DNA from: Caldalkalibacillus mannanilyticus JCM 10596
GTDB lineage: Bacteria; Bacillota; Bacilli; Caldalkalibacillales; JCM-10596
Length of the DNA stretch: 64,000 bases
Direction of reading: 5' to 3'
NCBI RefSeq assembly: GCF_000615945.1
Contig: NZ_BAMO01000019.1
Location: 1-64,000 of the forward strand
This document shows positions 10,995 through 20,270 of the stretch, one piece after another. Each line of letters starts with the position of its first letter. Within the stretch, counting starts at the first letter, position 1. The notes below the pieces were generated by a model. It did no database searches. It saw only the letters and a list, made by a program, of their open reading frames with translations, and had not been told where the DNA came from. The position numbers and the translations under genes are program-made.

Positions 10995-11060
10995 TTCCAA
11001 TAAATGATGTAGAAAGGGGAAAATATTAACTCAATGAAATGAAAGGTAGGAGGATTCAGC

Positions 11061-11380
11061 ATGGAATTTGAGAAGCTTGCCGATCTGTTAAAGGCTTTGA
11101 GTGATCCTACTAGGCTTCGGATTATTGCATTATTACAACTTAGAGACTTTTGTGTTTGTGAATTGGTTCCGATCTTTCAGATTTCTCAGCCTGCCGTATC
11201 TAAGCATATGAGTCGCCTCAAGTCAGTAGGCTTATCTCAGAAGCTAGAAAGGCAATGGTTTATTATTCGTTAAATCAAGCGAAGCTACAGGAAGTAGGAA
11301 TCGAATTAAATCAGCTTCCGGACTTATCACATGAAATCAAGAAGTTAGAAGAGAAAGGTTTAATTGTACAATGCGAATAG
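11061..11380 (+). CDS. arsR: ArsR-family metalloregulatory repressor (frameshifted)
   Basis: ArsR represses the ars operon and leaves DNA when arsenite binds. The protein is a winged-helix of the ArsR/SmtB family, about 106 residues when reconstructed. The metal-site motif is FCVCELV at about residues 32-38 and the recognition helix is [13 protein letters not shown] at about 47-59. The frame ends early at 11273, but the next frame carries on with [13 protein letters not shown] and stops at 11380, so one base is missing somewhere between about 11230 and 11262. The start follows AGGAGG. ArsR controls arsB, arsC and probably the downstream genes. Confidence 0.85.
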
Positions 11381-11393
11381 GAGAGGTCTATTG

Positions 11394-12685
11394 ATGGTTT
11401 GGATTGCGTTTATTATTTTTTTGATTACATTATTCTTTGTCATTTGGCAACCGCGCGGATTATCCATAGGATGGTCAGCGACGGGTGGGGCAGTGCTAGC
11501 TTTATTATTTGGCGTCGTCAGTTTTTCAGATGTGTGGACAGTGACGGAGATTGTCTGGAATGCTACATTAGCTTTGTAGCCATCATCTTAATCTCCTTGA
11601 TTTTAGATGAAATTGGCTTTTTTGAGTGGTCAGCCCTCCATATGGCACGCTTAGCTCGTGGAAATGGCAGACTGATGTTTGTCTATGTTGTGCTACTAGG
11701 CGCTTTGGTATCTGCTTTTTTTGCCAACGATGGGGCGGCTTTAATCTTGACACCCATTGTTTTAGCTCAGGTTAGAGCACTCAAGTTCAGCGATAAGATG
11801 ATCTTTCCTTATATCATGGCGAGTGGGTTTATCGCGGATACAACCTCGCTTCCTCTTGTGGTCAGCAACCTTGTAAACATCGTTTCTGCTGATTTTTTTG
11901 GGATTGGCTTTGTTGAATATGCGACTCGAATGATTGTACCCAATTTTTTCTCCTTAGGGGCTAGCTTGCTCGTTCTATTCTTGTTTTTCAGAAAGGATAT
12001 ACCTCAGAATTATGATGTAAGCCAATTAAAGCAGCCACACGAAGCATTAAAGAGCATTCGCTTATTTCGTTTGTCTTGGGTGATTTTGGGGATATTACTT
12101 ATTGGCTATTTGATCAGTGAACCACTTGAGATTCCCGTTTCGATTGTGGCTGGTATCGCTGCTATTATCTTTTTACTTATAGCGAAAATGAGTGGTGTCA
12201 TTGAAACGGGAAAAGTTGTCAAGGAAGCACCATGGACGGTGGTTGTTTTTTCGATTGGAATGTATGTGGTTGTCTTTGGCTTGAGGAATGTGGGGCTGAC
12301 CGATCTATTGGGGCAGCTTATTGAAGCGACAGCTCAGCAAGGGCTTCTTGCAGCCACAGTAGGAATGGGCTTTATTGCCGCCATTTTATCCTCGATTATG
12401 AATAATATGCCTACAGTTATGATCAATGCGTTAGCAATTGAAGCCACCGCAACAGAGGGTGCCATTCGAGAAGCTTTGATCTATGCCAATGTTATTGGAT
12501 CTGATTTAGGACCTAAAATCACACCTATCGGATCACTAGCTACTTTGCTTTGGTTACATGTTCTTTCACGAAAAGGAGTGCATATCTCGTGGGGAACTTA
12601 TTTTAAGGTAGGGATCATTCTAACGGTGCCAACCTTGCTTATTACCTTACTAGGCTTATATATCTGGTTATCAATCTTACAATAA
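11394..12685 (+). CDS. arsB: Arsenite efflux membrane protein ArsB (frameshifted)
   Basis: ArsB exports arsenite across the cytoplasmic membrane. The reconstructed protein of about 430 residues has roughly twelve hydrophobic segments and ArsB-type motifs such as [18 protein letters not shown] and [15 protein letters not shown]. The first frame starts at the ATG of 11394 after GGAGAGG and stops at 11579; the rest continues in the frame open to 12685. One missing T in the TTT at 11573-11575 restores [15 protein letters not shown]. It lies 13 bases after arsR and directly before arsC. Confidence 0.9.
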
Positions 12686-12701
12686 AAAGGAGTCGATTGA
12701 G

Positions 12702-13124
12702 ATGGCTAAAAAAACAGTCTATTTTTTATGTACAGGGAACTCTTGCCGAAGTCAAATAGCGGATGGTTTTTTGAAAGCGTTAGGGGAAGACCGCTATGAA
12801 GTATTAAGTGCTGGACTTGAAGCGCATGGCTTAAATCCTCGTGCGGTAAGCATTATGAAAGAAGTAGGAGTAGATATTACCTCCCATACCTCGGATGTAA
12901 TTGATCCCGAAATACTAAATCGAGCAGACTATATTATTACATTATGTGGTCATGCGGATGATCATTGCCCACAAGTCTTTAACAAGAATGCAATCAAATG
13001 GCACTGGGGCTTTGATGATCCGGCGAAGGCAACTGGAACGGAAGAGGAAATTATGGAGAGCTTCCGTACGGTTCGGGATTCTATTAAGCAGCGTATTGAA
13101 AGATTTTTGGAAACAGGATCTTAA
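12702..13124 (+). CDS. arsC: Arsenate reductase, thioredoxin-coupled
   Basis: ArsC reduces arsenate to arsenite, the form exported by ArsB. The 140-residue protein has the low-molecular-weight phosphatase fold. The nucleophile C10 lies in the P-loop CTGNSCRS, and the redox pair C82 and C89 is seen in [10 protein letters not shown], at the same positions as in Bacillus subtilis ArsC. That pattern marks the thioredoxin-dependent class rather than the glutaredoxin class. The ATG follows AAAGGAG and the gene is 16 bases downstream of arsB. Confidence 0.96.
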   Translation: MAKKTVYFLCTGNSCRSQIADGFLKALGEDRYEVLSAGLEAHGLNPRAVSIMKEVGVDITSHTSDVIDPEILNRADYIITLCGHADDHCPQVFNKNAIKWHWGFDDPAKATGTEEEIMESFRTVRDSIKQRIERFLETGS

Positions 13125-13138
13125 AAAAAGACGATAAG

Positions 13139-13176
13139 CAACAAGGTTAGAAAAAAACAGGCTTGTTGTATATAAT
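13139..13176 (+). promoter_or_regulatory. Possible internal promoter with inverted repeat before the HesB-like gene
   Basis: CAACAAG (13139-13145) and CTTGTTG (13162-13168) form a seven-base inverted repeat, and a TATAAT box follows at 13171-13176. A -35 match (TTAGAA, 18-base spacing) is weak. This could be a second regulated start for the HesB-like gene and chrA, or a weak attenuator. The repeat and -10 box are seen; function is inferred. Confidence 0.35.
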
Positions 13177-13207
13177 AAGGCTATCAATGTAAAAGGAAGT
13201 GTTTAAC

Positions 13208-13477
13208 ATGGTCATCACAGATGAAGCGAAAAAATATATTAGTGACGCCTTACAAGAATATGGAGCAAATGGAATTCGACTCTTTCAAGATGGTATGGGG
13301 TGCGGTGGACCAAAGCTAGGTTTGTCTACAGAAGATCCTATGGAGGGCGATCTTGTTGAAGAGATTAACGGAATTACAGTAGCGATTGAGGAGAGCGTTC
13401 TTGCAGAGGCGAAGAAAATTACACTTGATTTTCAAGAGGAAGGATTAGTGATTATAGGGATGGATAACTGTTGTTAA
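13208..13477 (+). CDS. HesB/IscA-like small protein in the ars operon
   Basis: This 89-residue protein resembles the HesB/IscA (Fe-S biogenesis) fold: it opens with a MVITDEAKKYISDAL helix and carries a GMGCGG segment at about residues 29-34 and a C-terminal MDNCC. The cysteine arrangement is not the standard C-x(n)-CGC of IscA, so it may bind a metal or cluster for another purpose. I chose the ATG at 13208, about nine bases after AAAGGAAG; the upstream GTG at 13199 abuts that site. It lies between arsC and chrA and overlaps chrA by seven bases, which ties it to metal resistance. Confidence 0.7.
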   Translation: MVITDEAKKYISDALQEYGANGIRLFQDGMGCGGPKLGLSTEDPMEGDLVEEINGITVAIEESVLAEAKKITLDFQEEGLVIIGMDNCC

Positions 13478-14643
13478 TCAAATCTTTACTTGAAGTACTA
13501 ATTGTTTCCACACGTTTGGGGCTTACTTCCTTCGGCGGACCTGTTGCACATCTAGGTTATTTTCACGAGGAATATGTCAGGCGTCGACAGTGGATGGATG
13601 AAAAAGGGTATGCCGATTTAGTGGCGTTGTGTCAATTTCTCCCTGGTCCTGCTAGTAGTCAGGTAGGGATTGGGATTGGAGTAATTAGAGCAGGGCTGTT
13701 AGGTGGAATCATGGCATGGATTGGATTTACGCTTCCTTCTGTGATTGCCCTTGTTCTATTTGCTTTGCTCCTACAAGGTTTTGATATTGGGAATGCTGGC
13801 TGGATACAAGGCTTGAAGCTAGTGGCTGTAGCGATCGTCGGGCATGCGATATTGGGAATGGGTCAAAAACTGGCTCCCGATCGAAGCAGAGCAACGATTG
13901 CCATTGTGACCACTTTGATCACATTATGGTGGTTTTCCGCTCTGACTCAGGTGTTGCTGATTATTTTGGCAGGTATCATTGGGTATTTTCTATTTGCGAA
14001 CAGGCAACAGGAAGAACGGGCAGCGCTCCATATTCCCATTTCTAAAATGCTGGCGGTAAGTAGCTTAGTCCTATTTTTCGGTTTGTTATTGCTTTTACCC
14101 TTTTTACGAGAAACTACTTCTATAGAGTGGGTTGCTGTATTTGATAGCTTCTATCGTTCAGGCTCTCTTGTTTTTGGAGGGGGGCATGTGGTTCTTCCCT
14201 TATTAGAGAGAGAGGTCGTTCCTACAGGCTGGGTAAGTGCAGAAGATTTTCTAGCAGGGTATGGAGCAACACAAGCCGTACCAGGTCCATTATTCACCTT
14301 TGCTGCTTATTTAGGTGCTATGATGGGAGGCTGGACAGGAGCTTTACTCGCTACCTTTGCTATCTTTTTACCTGCGTTTCTACTTGTGATAGGTACACTA
14401 CCCTTCTGGAATCTGCTTCGTCAAAGCCCTAAAGTTCAAGGGGCATTGATGGGAGTAAATGCAGCGGTAGTGGGAATCTTAGTGGCTGCGCTCTATCATC
14501 CTTTATGGACACATACGATTAAGTCAGTCTATGATTTCGGTTTAGCCTTAGGACTTTTTGGTCTTTTAGTATTTTGGAAGCTTCCTCCGTGGATGATTGT
14601 GATTGTGGGGGTCGTAGGTGGAACCCTCTTAGCCTATGTATAG
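13471..14643 (+). CDS. chrA: Chromate transporter, CHR family
   Basis: ChrA exports chromate using the membrane potential. The protein is 390 residues with two homologous CHR halves. The first half shows LGLTSFGGPVAHLGYF and CQFLPGPASSQ, the second SGSLVFGGGHVVLPLL and ATQAVPGPLFTFAAYLGA, with about ten hydrophobic segments. A TTG start at 13471 overlaps the end of the HesB-like gene, so translation is probably coupled. Its place at the end of an ars operon suggests co-induction with arsenic resistance. Members of this family in Bacillales are sometimes of unproven substrate. Confidence 0.88.
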   Translation: MLIKSLLEVLIVSTRLGLTSFGGPVAHLGYFHEEYVRRRQWMDEKGYADLVALCQFLPGPASSQVGIGIGVIRAGLLGGIMAWIGFTLPSVIALVLFALLLQGFDIGNAGWIQGLKLVAVAIVGHAILGMGQKLAPDRSRATIAIVTTLITLWWFSALTQVLLIILAGIIGYFLFANRQQEERAALHIPISKMLAVSSLVLFFGLLLLLPFLRETTSIEWVAVFDSFYRSGSLVFGGGHVVLPLLEREVVPTGWVSAEDFLAGYGATQAVPGPLFTFAAYLGAMMGGWTGALLATFAIFLPAFLLVIGTLPFWNLLRQSPKVQGALMGVNAAVVGILVAALYHPLWTHTIKSVYDFGLALGLFGLLVFWKLPPWMIVIVGVVGGTLLAYV

Positions 14644-14672
14644 AAAAAAATCATAGATGAAAGCACTAGTTG

Positions 14673-14704
14673 AGCTGCCAAGAGATTTGGTGGTTCTTTT
14701 TTTG
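14673..14704 (+). terminator. Rho-independent terminator after chrA
   Basis: AGCTGCCAA (14673-14681) pairs with TTGGTGGTT (14687-14695), with several G-U pairs and a GAGAT loop, followed by C and a run of Ts. It closes the arsenic/chromate operon. Confidence 0.75.
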
Positions 14705-14836
14705 TCTAAATATTCGTCTTTCTAAAGATATCCGACCTAAGACGGAGAAAACACCCTGCTTATGGCTGTTCAGCTTCACTAAGCTCAGCGATTATACTAG
14801 GGATAGAATCGAAAGTGAAATCGGAGGTCGTTGATC

Positions 14837-16098
14837 ATGTCAGAATTAACAATAGGTAAAGAGAAAGAAATAGTAGAGGTAGAGGAAGTTACGTTATTTA
14901 AACAAAAGCATTTTCTATTCTTATGGATAGCAGGATTATTTTCAAGCTTAAGTGTTTCATTTTTTATGTTCTCACAATCTTGGTATGTTGTTGAAGTTCT
15001 TAAACTAGAAGCTTCCTTGGGTCTGATCTTTATTGCGGCATCCGTTCCAAGACTTTTATTTATGGCGCTTGGTGGAGTTATAGCAGATCGAATGAGTCGT
15101 TCCTTGATCATGTTTATCTCAGATATGACTCGAGCGCTTTTGATTGTTGGACTTGTGGTCCTGCTTGTTCTCGATATGATTTCATTATGGACATTTGTTG
15201 GTTTTGCTCTTGTTTTTGGTGTCTTAGACGCTTTTTTCTGGCCAGCTAGTGGAGCCTTCTGCCTTCTCTTGTTTCTAAGGAACAGTTAACAAGAGCCAAT
15301 TCTTTGGTTCAGGTGACAAACCAATTTTCGATGATTGTGGGTCCAATGATCGCAGGTTTTATTATTCATTGGCTGGGTTATACGGTGATTTTTTCAGCTA
15401 CTGCCATTCTTCTTACGATTGCTGGGGTGTTGGTCTATATGATTAAGGCGAAACCAACCAACCAAACAACAGAGGATGCTCAAGAAGGCAGCATGATGAA
15501 GTCTCTCATCGAGGGAATCAAGTATGTCAAAAGCCATGAATTTCTTAAGACATTATTATTAGCCTCTATCTTTTTAAATCTATTTGTAGTAGGTCCTTTG
15601 GTGATGGGGTTGCCTCTCTTTGTGAAGAATATTTTGAATGGAAGTACTTTAGATTTTAGCTTCCTTGAGGGGGCGCTTGCTTTTGGGATGCTTACAGGGG
15701 CTGTGATCGTCGGGGTTATCAATATTCAAAAGAAAAGAGGGCTCTTTGCTATTATAACATTAGGGATCATGTCCTTGTGCTATCTTGCCTTAAGTCAAAC
15801 CACCATGCTATGGCAAAGTGTCGTTGTTCTCTTTCTTATTGGAACGATGATGAGTGCCTGTAATATTCCTATCATGGCGATTATTCAAAGCATCGTAGAA
15901 AAAGAGATGATCGGAAGAGTCATGAGTATTGTTAGTATGTCTTCGATGGGGCTGATTCCTGTTTCTTATGCTCTTACTTCTCTTTTTCTAGCGATCGGTT
16001 TTCCCATAAGTACGGTCATGCTTATAGGAGCTGTTCCTTTAATTCTATTTCTGATCTATATCTTTCTACGGGTGCCCATTATTCGAACTTTCGACTAA
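14837..16098 (+). CDS. MFS transporter (frameshifted)
   Basis: This is a major facilitator superfamily permease of about 420 residues when rejoined, similar in layout to the MFS_3/enterobactin-exporter-like group of drug or metabolite exporters. The loop between helices 2 and 3 reads GGVIADRMSRSLIM. The first frame ends at 15289; the second resumes upstream of 15304. One missing C in the CC at 15255-15256 restores ASGALLPSLVSKEQLTRAN. The ATG at 14837 is ten bases after GGAGG (14822-14826); an in-frame TTG at 14831 is too close. It overlaps the convergent small gene by 33 bases. Substrate is unknown. Confidence 0.8.
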
Positions 16099-16344
16099 TT
16101 CAGAAGGAAGGTTCATGGAGCAGAAGTTGAGATTCTTTTGGCGGTTCAGTTTAGTAAAGCTTTTATAAAATTGATAAGCTTCATCACTTTCGTATTGCTG
16201 AATACATAAGTGGATGAGCTGTTGCATCATCTCATCTTCCGATTTTCCTTGGAGTTGACATAGCTCTTTAAATTGCTGATAGGCTCCAATGGACATCTGA
16301 GTTCTTAATTCCTTTATAGCACCTTGCTTGATGGCTTGTTTCAT
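16066..16344 (-). CDS. Unknown 92-residue protein
   Basis: I do not recognise this protein. It has a good ribosome binding site (GGGGGAGAG, four bases before the ATG) and is largely helical by composition, with a Gln-rich, charged stretch around KELRTQMSIGAYQQFKELC. It has no membrane segment or signal peptide. Its 3' end overlaps the convergent MFS gene by 33 bases and its 5' end faces the amidase gene divergently. The real ribosome site supports translation. A helical adaptor or ribbon-helix-helix-like protein is possible but unproven. Confidence 0.6.
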   Translation of the reverse strand: MKQAIKQGAIKELRTQMSIGAYQQFKELCQLQGKSEDEMMQQLIHLCIQQYESDEAYQFYKSFTKLNRQKNLNFCSMNLPSELVESSNNGHP

Positions 16345-16522
16345 CTATCTCTCCCCCAATGTGAACAATATTTTGACTTATTGGATATTTTCTCTGGAGT
16401 CGAGGAGTTTTCCTTCGAAGAAATAGCACTTCTTTTGTCAAATCAGCGCTAAATTTGTTTCATGAAGCTAGTGTATTAAACATAAAAGAAAGTATATCGT
16501 CTGATTTGAGGGAGGGAGCAGG

Positions 16523-17467
16523 GTGAAGGAAAATCCTTGGTTTGAGATGTTTCAATTTTATCTAGAAGAAAGAAATAAGCAGTATGTATCGAATGAGCTT
16601 AGTGCCGGAATTGCTAGCTTGACTGAACGTATTCAAAGCCTTGAAAGAAAGCGTCTGGAGAGAGTGGAGCAGGATTTTCGAGAGAGAAATATTTTGGTTG
16701 TTCATTCCCAAAATAAAGTGCGTATCCTAAAAAGTATTATTGAGATCCCTTATTTTAAAGTGTTTTATCAGGTTGGTATTCAGTGGAAGTTACAGCAGGA
16801 AACAGAGATGATTACCCAGGAATGGGTGGAAAATAGGTATTGTTTAATGAAAGAAGAAGAGGGCTGGTGGATTGTAGAGGATGAATTAGTAGAAACAGAA
16901 GGAAGCGGATTATTGGATCAGCCTGCACTAGTAGATCCACTGGAAGAAACTCCATTTCAAGCAGATGTAGAGAGAAGTCCGTATCAGCGCTCTAAGGCAG
17001 TCAGCTACGCAGAGCGTTGGTGGAATGATTATAATCCTAAATTTAAAAAATTTGAAGTAGATTGCACAAATTATGTTTCCCAATGCTTATGGGCTGGAGG
17101 AGCACCAATGAAATTTTCGGCAGATCGAGCAAAAGGCTGGTGGTATCGCTTTGAACAACCTGTGAACTGGAGTTTTAGCTGGGCGGTAGCTCATTCATTG
17201 CGCTGGTATTTACCAACGAGCCAATCTGGCTTAAGAGCAAAAGAAGTGTCTTCAGCAGATCAGCTTCAGCTTGGAGACGTGATCTGTTATGATTTTAATG
17301 GAGATGGCAGATGGCAGCACAATACGATTGTGGTTAAGAAAGATCGTAGGGGAATGCCCCTTGTCAATGCTCATACAACCAATAGTCGTCACAGATACTG
17401 GGAGTATAAGGATTCCTATGCCTGGACAGAGAAGATTAAGTATAAATTTCTGCATATTTTAGATTAA
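16523..17467 (+). CDS. Amidase-domain protein (Amidase_6 type)
   Basis: The C-terminal half (about residues 150-314) matches the Amidase_6 papain-like domain of Bacillales: the putative catalytic Cys is C181 in [15 protein letters not shown] and the His is H266 in [10 protein letters not shown], with [12 protein letters not shown] near the end. Such domains are thought to cut amide bonds in peptidoglycan or related substrates. The N-terminal half is charged and helical, with a short coiled-coil-like stretch ([20 protein letters not shown]). There is no signal peptide, which is odd for a wall enzyme. The start is GTG at 16523 behind GAGGGAG. The DUF3221-like gene follows 15 bases later. Confidence 0.8.
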   Translation: MKENPWFEMFQFYLEERNKQYVSNELSAGIASLTERIQSLERKRLERVEQDFRERNILVVHSQNKVRILKSIIEIPYFKVFYQVGIQWKLQQETEMITQEWVENRYCLMKEEEGWWIVEDELVETEGSGLLDQPALVDPLEETPFQADVERSPYQRSKAVSYAERWWNDYNPKFKKFEVDCTNYVSQCLWAGGAPMKFSADRAKGWWYRFEQPVNWSFSWAVAHSLRWYLPTSQSGLRAKEVSSADQLQLGDVICYDFNGDGRWQHNTIVVKKDRRGMPLVNAHTTNSRHRYWEYKDSYAWTEKIKYKFLHILD

Positions 17468-17482
17468 AGAGAGGTTTGAGCA

Positions 17483-18022
17483 TTGAGTAAAAAGATTATA
17501 TTATTCACTCTTTTAGCAGTTGGGGCAGTCTTTGTATTATTTGTTTTAATACAAACATCTACTTCGTGGTCTATTGAAGGTTATGTTACTGATATTCAGA
17601 ATGATAAAATACTTGTCGTTAGTGATTCATTCGATAGTAAGGTAAATCAATATGACGCTATTTGGCTTTTCTCAACTTTTAAGACAGTGCATAGTTTAAA
17701 GATCGGTGATAAAGTAAAAGCTGCTCATAGCAAATATGTTAATGAATCATATCCAGCTCAATCAACATTAAAAAAAATAGAAAAGATTAACCCGAAAAAA
17801 GACAAAGAGACTAATTTAGCGCAGGATGAGGTTTTGAATCTTTCTCTTCAGGCAATGATGAATGAGTATAATGAATTTAAAGCAATAAAGAATGTTTCTT
17901 ATGGTGATAACATATGGGAAGTGCAACTTGAAAATATGGAAAACCCAGCAGAACACCTACTGTTAACTGTACTCATCGATGACACCACTGAATCAATAAT
18001 AAGTATAGATGCTAACAAATAA
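17483..18022 (+). CDS. Membrane-anchored DUF3221-like protein
   Basis: This 179-residue protein begins with a signal-anchor helix at residues 4-25. Residues 33-90 (GYVTDIQNDKILVVSD and following) resemble the small OB-like DUF3221 domain of Bacillus YobA-type proteins, which has no established function. The C-terminal 70 residues resemble no family I can name. The start is TTG at 17483 behind GAGAGG. The protein should sit on the outer face of the membrane. Confidence 0.65.
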   Translation: MSKKIILFTLLAVGAVFVLFVLIQTSTSWSIEGYVTDIQNDKILVVSDSFDSKVNQYDAIWLFSTFKTVHSLKIGDKVKAAHSKYVNESYPAQSTLKKIEKINPKKDKETNLAQDEVLNLSLQAMMNEYNEFKAIKNVSYGDNIWEVQLENMENPAEHLLLTVLIDDTTESIISIDANK

Positions 18023-18137
18023 TGAAAGCACACTTATGTAGTTTCGGTGAAAGTTGCCTCTAAAGAAGGTGTAGACGCCATCTTCGGAAGGGCTTCGATA
18101 GAAGCTTTTCTTAACGTATAAGAATGTATAAGATTTT

Positions 18138-18159
18138 AGGGATCGAGAGATCCCTTTTT
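18138..18159 (+). terminator. Rho-independent terminator
   Basis: AGGGATC (18138-18144) and GATCCCT (18149-18155) form a perfect seven-base stem with a GAGA loop, followed by a T-run. It lies 115 bases after the DUF3221-like gene. Confidence 0.75.
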
Positions 18160-18173
18160 AAGTTTTCTGTTAA

Positions 18174-18347
18174 TAAAACTATGGAGACAAACATTCTGAA
18201 AAAATCTTTTTTGACGAAAATAACCATTGGGACAATTTTGTAAAAAAATATGGTGCTAAAATTCGACATATTCCTGACGAAAACTTTAAAACCATTAGGT
18301 ACTATGGAATTTATTCAAGAAGAATTAAATCTGTTAGAATGTCCTAG
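18174..18347 (+). pseudogene. IS91-type transposase remnant with internal deletion
   Basis: One frame here encodes about 50 residues that join two separate parts of an IS91-like (Y2) transposase. The N-terminal part reads ENNHWDNFVKKYGAKIR, as in the region before the zinc finger of these transposases, and it runs straight into RHIPDENFKTIRYYGIYSRR, which belongs near their C-terminus. The catalytic core is missing, and no start codon is left. The frame stops at 18345-18347. The identification rests on remembered family sequence; the internal deletion is an inference from it. Confidence 0.6.
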
Positions 18348-18360
18348 AGAGGACAAGCTA

Positions 18361-18430
18361 GGCAGGAATACCTGTCCGAAATGGAAGTTAAGCGATGAGC
18401 GTTGGAATGGAGGATAGGTATTCCCCTGCC
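18361..18430. repeat. Imperfect inverted repeat downstream of the IS91-type remnant
   Basis: GGCAGGAATACCTGTCC (18361-18377) is mirrored by GGATAGGTATTCCCCTGCC (18412-18430), differing by two extra bases and one substitution. The 34 bases between contain GGAAGTTAAGC, a word also found in the loop of 5S rRNA, but the rest does not resemble a complete 5S gene. It may be an end structure of the mobile element next to it or a structured RNA. I cannot decide. Confidence 0.45.
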
Positions 18431-18476
18431 GTCAGTTGGAGGGATTAAGCTTCATAAAAACACCAAAATAAAAAGG

Positions 18477-18497
18477 ACTCGGCAAAGCCGAGTTTTT
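18477..18497. terminator. Terminator 3' of the EAL gene, possibly bidirectional
   Basis: ACTCGGC (18477-18483) and GCCGAGT (18487-18493) form a perfect seven-base stem with a three-base loop. A T-run follows on the plus strand, and CCTTTTTATTTT follows on the minus strand, where the EAL-domain gene ends at 18528. Confidence 0.7.
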
Positions 18498-18527
18498 CTT
18501 ACTGTTGAGGATCTTATCTTTCCCTCA

Positions 18528-20246
18528 TTATTTGATATAACCGATTTCTTTGGAGGAGAGAAAGCGAGTACCTACTTCATTTACCGTGAGTGGTTTACTA
18601 AAGTAATAGCCTTGTACTTCATCACATTTTTGAGTTTGTAGAATCTTAAATTGCTGATAATCTTCTACACCTTCTGCTAGAACCTTCATTTTCAAACTGT
18701 GACCAAGCTGAATAATTGTTTTGACAATTTCTAAGTCTTTTTCATCGGACAGGATATCTCGAATGAAAGAACGGTCAATTTTGAGAATATCCAAAGGTAG
18801 ATTTTTTAAATAGTTGAGAGAAGAATATAAGGTTCCAAAATCATCTAATGAGATAGTTATACCTAGTTTTTTCAGCTCAGATAACTGATAGTTGGTATTT
18901 TCAATGTTGTTCATCAATGTACTTTCCGTGACTTCTAGAACAAGGGATTGAGCTGGAAACTGCAATTCTTCAATGATACTAGAAATCGATTGTACTAAAT
19001 CAGAGTGATGCAGCTGAACGCCAGAGATATTAACAGAAAGACGCAGGGAGGTATACCCTTTGGCATGCCAAGTCAGCATTTGTTGACATGCAGTTCGTAT
19101 AACCCATTCCCCAATAGGGATGATCAATCCGGTTTCCTCTGCTATTGGAATAAATTGTACAGGTGAAACAATCCCCATTGTTGGATGATTCCAACGAATG
19201 AGTGCTTCCATGCCGATAATTTCATTTGTCAGGATATCAATTTGGGGCTGATAACAGAGGAAGAACTGGTTTAGTTTTAGAGCTTCCCGTAATCCTTTCT
19301 CGATCAGGAGCTGATCAGAAATTTGGTCGTTCATCGAAGCATTGTAGATTGTATATGTACTCTTGCTCTCCTTTTTAGCATGTTTCATGGCAATCTCTGC
19401 ATTTTTAATTAATAGATCGGCTTTTTCTCCGGCGTCTGGATAAAGGCTAATTCCTATGCTTGAAGAAACAACGAATTCATGCTCGTCTACAAGAATGGGT
19501 GTAGCTAGAGCATCTATACATTGTTTGGAAATTGCATGGATTTGTTCTTCATTTGTCCCTTGAATAAGGCAGACAAATTTATCACTATTCCAGCGAGCCA
19601 AGGTTGAGGAGGAAGGGATACATTGATTAAATCGCTCTGCAACAATATTGAGTACATCATCCCCTCGGCTGTATCCAACGAGGTTGTTAATCACAGAGAA
19701 CCGATTAAGGTCAATAAACATAACACCAAGCTTGCGTTGATCTGGCTTGGCAAAGGATATAGCTTGGCTTACTTTTTTAGAAAAGGAAGTACTATTTGGA
19801 AGCCCAGTAAGCGAGTCATAATGAATCATAAGGGCTATTTTTTCATCATTCCACTTATAGTCGATGGCGATGGAAGCGATTATAATGAACTGATCAATGA
19901 TCTCCAGCTCTTGCGGTGTGGGACTGCGCCATTCCTTTGAGTAGAGAGAAAATGTACCTAAAAGTGTTCCTTTAGGAGAAAGGATTGACTGAGACCAACA
20001 AAGGAATGGAGTTGTCTTCAGTGAATCGATTTTTGAGTCTTTTGTCAAATTTTGAACTATTCCGCTTCCTGCAAGCTGTCTTGCTTCTTGATGAAGGGCG
20101 ATGGACCCTGCTCCATCAGGAAAGCATTGTTCAACTGCTTCGTGAATTAAGGTTAGGACCTCTCGAAGGGGTCTATTTTCATAAAGCATGTGTAGAATTT
20201 GGTTTCGAGTTTGGATCATAATCTCTGAGTGGACAACTTCATTCAT
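18528..20246 (-). CDS. GAF-GGDEF-EAL protein, probable c-di-GMP phosphodiesterase
   Basis: The 572-residue protein has an N-terminal GAF-like sensor (about 1-150), a GGDEF domain (about 155-310) and an EAL domain (about 320-565). In the GGDEF domain the signature has become NSDKF in ARWNSDKFVCLI, so cyclase activity is unlikely. The EAL domain keeps its key residues: EALIRWNHP, NISGVQL, LEVTES, DDFGTLYSSL, LKIDRSF and AEGVED. It should therefore hydrolyse cyclic di-GMP, perhaps tuned by GTP or a GAF ligand. The ATG at 20246 follows AAAGGAGGTGAAGTG; the longer frame reaching to 20393 runs through the riboswitch and is not coding. Transcription is governed by the c-di-GMP riboswitch upstream. 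Confidence 0.9.
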   Translation of the reverse strand: MNEVVHSEIMIQTRNQILHMLYENRPLREVLTLIHEAVEQCFPDGAGSIALHQEARQLAGSGIVQNLTKDSKIDSLKTTPFLCWSQSILSPKGTLLGTFSLYSKEWRSPTPQELEIIDQFIIIASIAIDYKWNDEKIALMIHYDSLTGLPNSTSFSKKVSQAISFAKPDQRKLGVMFIDLNRFSVINNLVGYSRGDDVLNIVAERFNQCIPSSSTLARWNSDKFVCLIQGTNEEQIHAISKQCIDALATPILVDEHEFVVSSSIGISLYPDAGEKADLLIKNAEIAMKHAKKESKSTYTIYNASMNDQISDQLLIEKGLREALKLNQFFLCYQPQIDILTNEIIGMEALIRWNHPTMGIVSPVQFIPIAEETGLIIPIGEWVIRTACQQMLTWHAKGYTSLRLSVNISGVQLHHSDLVQSISSIIEELQFPAQSLVLEVTESTLMNNIENTNYQLSELKKLGITISLDDFGTLYSSLNYLKNLPLDILKIDRSFIRDILSDEKDLEIVKTIIQLGHSLKMKVLAEGVEDYQQFKILQTQKCDEVQGYYFSKPLTVNEVGTRFLSSKEIGYIK

Positions 20247-20270
20247 CACTTCACCTCCTTTTTGGGGTAT

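Noticed and set aside
18378-18411. 5S rRNA gene fragment
   Set aside because: Only about 11-18 bases resemble the 5S loop region; the flanking helices of 5S are absent.
18402-18641. 79-codon plus-strand frame
   Set aside because: It spans an inverted repeat, a terminator and the 3' end of the EAL gene, and has no ribosome site.
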